DNA from: an uncultured Clostridia bacterium
Lineage (GTDB): Bacteria; Bacillota; Clostridia; Oscillospirales; Acutalibacteraceae
DNA: 64,000 nucleotides
Assembly: GCA_947630835.1 (NCBI GenBank)
Contig: CANRIZ010000007.1
Span: 1-64,000 of the forward strand
Direction of reading: 5' to 3'
Below the pieces are notes generated by a model, which worked only from the letters and a program-made list of their open reading frames with translations, did no database searches and was not told where the DNA came from. This document shows positions 60,837 to 64,000 of the stretch, piece after piece. Positions within the stretch are counted from its first letter, which is position 1, and every line of letters begins with the position of its first letter. A program made the translations under genes and the position numbers.

Positions 60837-61395
60837 AGTTTTCCTCACAGCTTCGCATGGCAAGAATGGTACTGTTTATCAAATCGTCCAAATCGCAGCC
60901 GAGCATTTGGGCGCCGCGTTCGATTACCTCACGGGAACAGCCTGCCGCAAAGTTTAAGTTCTTATATTTCTTCTTGACGGATTTAAGCTCCAAATCAGAA
61001 ACGCTTTTGGACGGGCGCATAATCGCCGCCGCACCGATAAGACCTGTCAGCTCGTCTACGGCGTATAAAACCTTTTCCATCTCTTGCTCCGGCTTGATAT
61101 CGACAGTCAGCGCATACCCGTGACTTGCCACCGCATGGATAAGTCGCTCGTCCGCGCCGAAGTCGCGCAAAATCTCCTGCTCCTTCACACAATGCTCGTT
61201 CGGGAATTTCTCAAAATCCAAATCGTGGAGCAGACCTACGATTCCCCAAAAATCTTCCTCGTCGGCGTATCCGAGTTCCTTTGCAAAATACCGCATCACG
61301 CCCTCTACCGTAACGGCGTGCCGCAAATGGAACGGTTCCTTATTCCACTGACAGAGCAACTCCCACGCTTCGTCCCTTGTAATTACCTTTGACAT
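60823..61395 (-). CDS. HD-domain hydrolase
   Basis: 190 residues from ATG 61395 (AGGAGGAAAACACTGTA). HD motif in FWGIVGLLHDLDFEKFP, with upstream HAVTVEGVMRYF and AVASHGYAL. Metal-dependent phosphohydrolase of unknown substrate. It is first in the operon and overlaps hydE by 14 bp. Confidence 0.9.
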   Translation of the reverse strand: MSKVITRDEAWELLCQWNKEPFHLRHAVTVEGVMRYFAKELGYADEEDFWGIVGLLHDLDFEKFPNEHCVKEQEILRDFGADERLIHAVASHGYALTVDIKPEQEMEKVLYAVDELTGLIGAAAIMRPSKSVSDLELKSVKKKYKNLNFAAGCSREVIERGAQMLGCDLDDLINSTILAMRSCEENYERF

Positions 61396-61536
61396 TACAG
61401 TGTTTTCCTCCTGAGTTGGGATTTTAAACGGCAAAATACTATTCCGTTCTGCTTATAGGCAGCTTTTCAATTATTTTTCCGAATTTCACATGTACTGCAA
61501 GCTCCCAATAAACGGCGATTTCGCAAGCTTTTTATT

Positions 61537-61564
61537 ATTATAGCATACTCTGCGCGAAATTCAA
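61537..61564 (-). promoter_or_regulatory. Promoter of the HD-hydE-mnmA operon
   Basis: Minus strand: -35 TTGAAT (61564-61559), 16-nt spacer, -10 TATAAT (61542-61537). About 140 bp of leader precede the HD gene start. The gap 61396-61739 otherwise holds a plus-strand TATAAT at 61689-61694 that may serve the next gene. Confidence 0.7.
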
Positions 61565-61739
61565 TGCGTCGGCGAAGGTTGTAAAATAAAACCGTTTATA
61601 AAAAACGGAAATAAGTGAAAAGGCGGGGATGTTGCGGCCTTGCCGTCATTTTCCGAATAAAGCGGTAGGAAAAATCACAATTCTATGCTATAATAAAATT
61701 GCCGGAGAAGGGATATAAAATTTGCGGGAGGCAGTCGAT

Positions 61740-63110
61740 ATGGACGAAACAAGCTATCTATATAAAATCGGCAGCGGGAAATTGCCTGTAATCCTCTCTT
61801 TTATTATGTCCGCTGTTTTCGGCGGAGTCGCCTTTTGGTTGTATCGTACCGAAAACGGGGCTTTTATCTTCTTGGCGTTCCTTTTTGCGCTTACTTTTCT
61901 CGTTTTTTTGCTGTCGGTTTACCGCTTTTTCTTCTACAAGGTGCTGATAGGCGTTAACGGTTTTTACTATCGGACAAGACTTGGCAACGGGAAGCATTAC
62001 TTATATTCCGAAGTGGAAAAAGCGTGGGTAAGCTCCGGAAAATCGCGGGACGGTTTGGAGGACAGCTATTGCAATATTTCATTTTATAACGGAGCCGTCA
62101 TACGCTTTATGTTTTATGCAACGGACGAGGAAGCTGTCAATTACCTGATTGAACATTCGGCGGCGGCAAAAGCTCCCGAAGCCGCAAACGAACGGGAAAC
62201 CTATAGGATTGACGGCAAATATTTAGGAAAAGCTCAAATAGCGGGCGGAATTTTTATTCTCATAATCCTCTTGGTTATGGATTATATTATGGCGAAAGCC
62301 TTTGAACTTTGGTTCTTGCTCATTCCCGGTACGGTTTTGGCGTTTTTTGTTCTCCTGTACCTCATTTTGAATTATTATTGTTTCAGGGTGGAGATTGGCA
62401 AGGACGGGTTTTACTGCCGTACTTCTCCGTGGAACGGGAAGTTTTATTCTTATAGCGAGATAACCTCTTGCCGAAAAGTCAGAAGAACGGTACACCGACA
62501 CGCACATTCGGGAGGTCCGAAAACTAACTGTTATTTCTTTTTTGAGTTTACCTGCAAAGACGGAAAAAAGCGGCGTTTTCTGTTTGAAGAACCGATTTAC
62601 GGGCAAGAAATCCAAGTGTTGAAAGAGCGGATAAAACAGGCGGAAAATCCAAGTGCCGAAAGAGCGGATAAAACAGGCAAAAAATCAAAGAGAAACAAAA
62701 CGACGAAAAACAACAAATTTTTGGGACTTATCTTTACAGGCACCCTTCGCATAATGGGAATTGTCTCTTTGTTTGCGGGGATTGGGCTTATATTCGGCGG
62801 AGTGCATAATTATGCCGAGCAAAATACGCCGTTCGGCATAAAAGATTTAATTGTATTTATTGTATGCGGTTTGATATTTGCCGTAATCGGCTTTTTCCTC
62901 TCCGGCGTATGGGCGTTGATAGGGCGGATACGCAGAAAGGGAGAGCCGCCGGAAGAGGAAATCCTGCCGCCGGAGGAATATGCGGACCCGGAAGAAACGG
63001 AGACGGATGAGGGACGTTGGACCGTTGTTTCAATTATAATTCGTATTGCGGCAATCGCTCTTATTCTCGGTTATATCTTTTTGTCCGTTTACTTAAAAAA
63101 ATCCGCTTGA
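61740..63110 (+). CDS. Membrane protein with two PH-like cytoplasmic repeats
   Basis: 456 residues from ATG 61740 (GGGAGGCAGTCGAT). An internal duplication: two membrane-helix pairs, each followed by a bPH-like segment (KVLIGVNGFYYRTRLGNGKHYLYSEV and RVEIGKDGFYCRTSPWNGKFYSYSEI). After a lysine-rich linker come two more membrane helices and a final one (IAAIALILGYIFLSVYL). Function unknown; such proteins often bind lipids at the membrane. Confidence 0.8.
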   Translation: MDETSYLYKIGSGKLPVILSFIMSAVFGGVAFWLYRTENGAFIFLAFLFALTFLVFLLSVYRFFFYKVLIGVNGFYYRTRLGNGKHYLYSEVEKAWVSSGKSRDGLEDSYCNISFYNGAVIRFMFYATDEEAVNYLIEHSAAAKAPEAANERETYRIDGKYLGKAQIAGGIFILIILLVMDYIMAKAFELWFLLIPGTVLAFFVLLYLILNYYCFRVEIGKDGFYCRTSPWNGKFYSYSEITSCRKVRRTVHRHAHSGGPKTNCYFFFEFTCKDGKKRRFLFEEPIYGQEIQVLKERIKQAENPSAERADKTGKKSKRNKTTKNNKFLGLIFTGTLRIMGIVSLFAGIGLIFGGVHNYAEQNTPFGIKDLIVFIVCGLIFAVIGFFLSGVWALIGRIRRKGEPPEEEILPPEEYADPEETETDEGRWTVVSIIIRIAAIALILGYIFLSVYLKKSA

Positions 63111-63144
63111 TGATTTTTTGGTAAGCTGCGCAGAGAGAAAAAGT

Positions 63145-63176
63145 AAAAAAACGAGGTCTTGAAACCTCGGTTTTTT
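63145..63176 (+). terminator. Terminator after the PH-like membrane protein gene
   Basis: A-run, stem CGAGGT/ACCTCG with loop CTTGAA, then GTTTTTT. Usable in both directions. Confidence 0.75.
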
Positions 63177-63179
63177 GGC

Positions 63180-63400
63180 GGAGCCGATGAAGAAGCGCGT
63201 AAACTTTTTTCTTGCGTGGTGTTTTTCCGCGCCTGTATCTGTCCGACAGGAGTCCCTCTTAGGGGATAGCCGGACGCAAAAAAACAGGCTCGAAACGGCG
63301 ACCGTTCCGAGCTTCTTTTTCAGCGGTCATAAACCGCTGTGCGATAGATAAGCGCGAACACGTTTTTGACAACTACCATGTCAAAAAGGTTCGCCACTTG
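63180..63400. other. Hairpin-rich intergenic stretch before the tRNA
   Basis: No coding frame. Several self-complementary segments are visible: GCTCG-AAACGG/CCGTT-CCGAGC followed by TTCTTTTT (about 63292-63321), CAGCGGTCA/TAAACCGCTG (about 63322-63341), and TTTTTGACA/TGTCAAAAA within GCGAAC/GTTCGC (about 63355-63396). It may be a structured RNA or a set of terminators. It does not match tmRNA, RNase P or SRP RNA as I know them. Confidence 0.5.
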
Positions 63401-63406
63401 TGATTT

Positions 63407-63482
63407 TGGTGGACCTGAAGGGGTTCGAACCCTCGACCTCTGCGTTGCGAACGCAGCGCTCTCCCAGCTGAGCTACAAGCCC
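63407..63482 (-). tRNA. tRNA-Ala (anticodon CGC)
   Basis: Minus-strand cloverleaf: acceptor GGGCTTG/CAGGTCC with wobbles, D-arm GCTC..GAGC, anticodon stem CTGCG/CGCAG with loop TTCGCAA (anticodon CGC), T-arm GAGGG TTCGAAC CCCTT, discriminator A and encoded CCA. Confidence 0.95.
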
Positions 63483-63727
63483 TTATATTTATGCTTACGG
63501 CTAAGCGGAATAATATTTCTTAAAAATACCACGCCCGTTTAAAACAGCCGCAAACAAAATCTTTCTTTTGCTTTCACAAAAAGCATTACTATTTTAACTC
63601 TAATATGCCTTTAAGTCAACCTTTAATATAAAATTATTTTTATAAAAAGTGTAATTGTAAAAAATTATCCGTTGTGATACAATAGTAAATCATTACAATA
63701 CTTTATACAGAAAAGGCGGTTGGAATA

Positions 63728-64000
63728 TTGGATATTCAATATATTTTGGCACTTCAGAATTTAAGAGAAGCTATGGGCGGAGTTTTAAATGAATTTTTCG
63801 TCCAAATAAGCGATCTTTCTTACGGCGTCTTTATTTGGATGCTTGCGTGTATCCTGTTTTGGGGCGTTGACAAAAAAAGCGGCAGGTTCTTGTTTTTAAA
63901 CATAGGCTTTTCCCGCTTCTTTATGCAGCTTTTGAAACTTACCTTTTGCGTTTACCGCCCGTGGGTTCGTTCCTCAAAGATTGTTCCCGTAGAAACCGCT
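63728..64000 (+). CDS. PAP2-like membrane phosphatase, N-terminal part
   Basis: The frame from TTG 63728 (AAAAGGCGG upstream) stays open to the window end (91 codons). The product begins MDIQYILALQNLREAMGG, has a membrane helix (YGVFIWMLACILFWGV) and continues to LLKLTFCVYRPWVRSSK, resembling the KxxxxxxRP phosphatase motif region of PAP2/undecaprenyl-phosphatase-like proteins. The catalytic His lies beyond the window. Confidence 0.65.
   Translation, partial: MDIQYILALQNLREAMGGVLNEFFVQISDLSYGVFIWMLACILFWGVDKKSGRFLFLNIGFSRFFMQLLKLTFCVYRPWVRSSKIVPVETA

Noticed and set aside
63180..63400. tmRNA, RNase P RNA or SRP RNA in the structured stretch
   Set aside because: None of the conserved sequence cores of these RNAs could be found on either strand.

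Overview
The window looks like a chromosome segment of an anaerobic, spore-forming Firmicute of the class Clostridia, most like gut Oscillospiraceae/Ruminococcaceae. This is inferred from a yabP-yabQ-divIC-yabR sporulation/division cluster, a HydE-type [FeFe]-hydrogenase maturase, class I fumarase subunit alpha, a dockerin-bearing surface protein, GH30 and GH78 glycosidases, and near-consensus sigma-A promoters with strong Shine-Dalgarno sites.

Region 1 (1 to about 17.7 kb) is the right part of a tailed temperate phage. It runs from the end of the major capsid gene through head-tail joining genes, tail tube, chaperone (with a -1 frame extension), tape measure, distal tail, tail lysin/spike and BppU-like baseplate genes, then lysis genes, then a regulatory end with an IS30-family transposase. 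The tail module contains a complete diversity-generating retroelement (DGR): a target protein with a DUF6273/C-type-lectin-like C-terminus carrying the variable repeat, a post-VR hairpin, an Avd-like gene, the template repeat and a reverse transcriptase with LGxxxSQ and YMDD. Of 15 differences between the two 128-bp repeats, 13 fall on template adenines. Next to the phage right end a compact promoter, nested stem-loop and terminator look like a small RNA upstream of a HIRAN-domain membrane protein.

Region 2 (17.7-30 kb) is host chromosome: TspO; divergent SLOG and ribbon-helix-helix genes sharing a perfect 11-bp inverted repeat; an LRR/dockerin surface protein whose promoter spacer contains 12 G residues (probable phase-variable switch); an intergenic hairpin-rich repeat present twice; a heterodimeric ABC exporter preceded by a 37-codon peptide gene and a terminator; the sporulation/division cluster; fumarase alpha and an anchored GH30 enzyme.

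Region 3 (30.3-55 kb) is AT-rich and almost entirely one strand. It encodes a Tad/Flp pilus machine (TadZ, TadA, TadB, TadC, Flp pilin, prepilin peptidase, TadE/TadG-like pseudopilins, a stand-alone prepilin-peptidase N-terminal domain), then a phospho-signalling set (DUF6382-FHA protein, PP2C phosphatase, membrane Ser/Thr kinase, small membrane protein) and a 2793-residue membrane-anchored Ig-like surface protein. A promoter preceded by two direct repeats with a 21-bp period may drive it. Short TTVL motifs that fit the FHA-ligand pattern pTxxL occur in both the FHA protein and the small membrane protein, suggesting a local phosphothreonine switch.

Region 4 (55-64 kb) holds a GH78 rhamnosidase, a GNAT acetyltransferase with a small upstream ORF, a Nudix hydrolase, a translationally coupled HD-hydE-mnmA operon, a duplicated PH-like membrane protein, a structured intergenic stretch, tRNA-Ala(CGC) and the start of a PAP2-like phosphatase gene cut by the window end.
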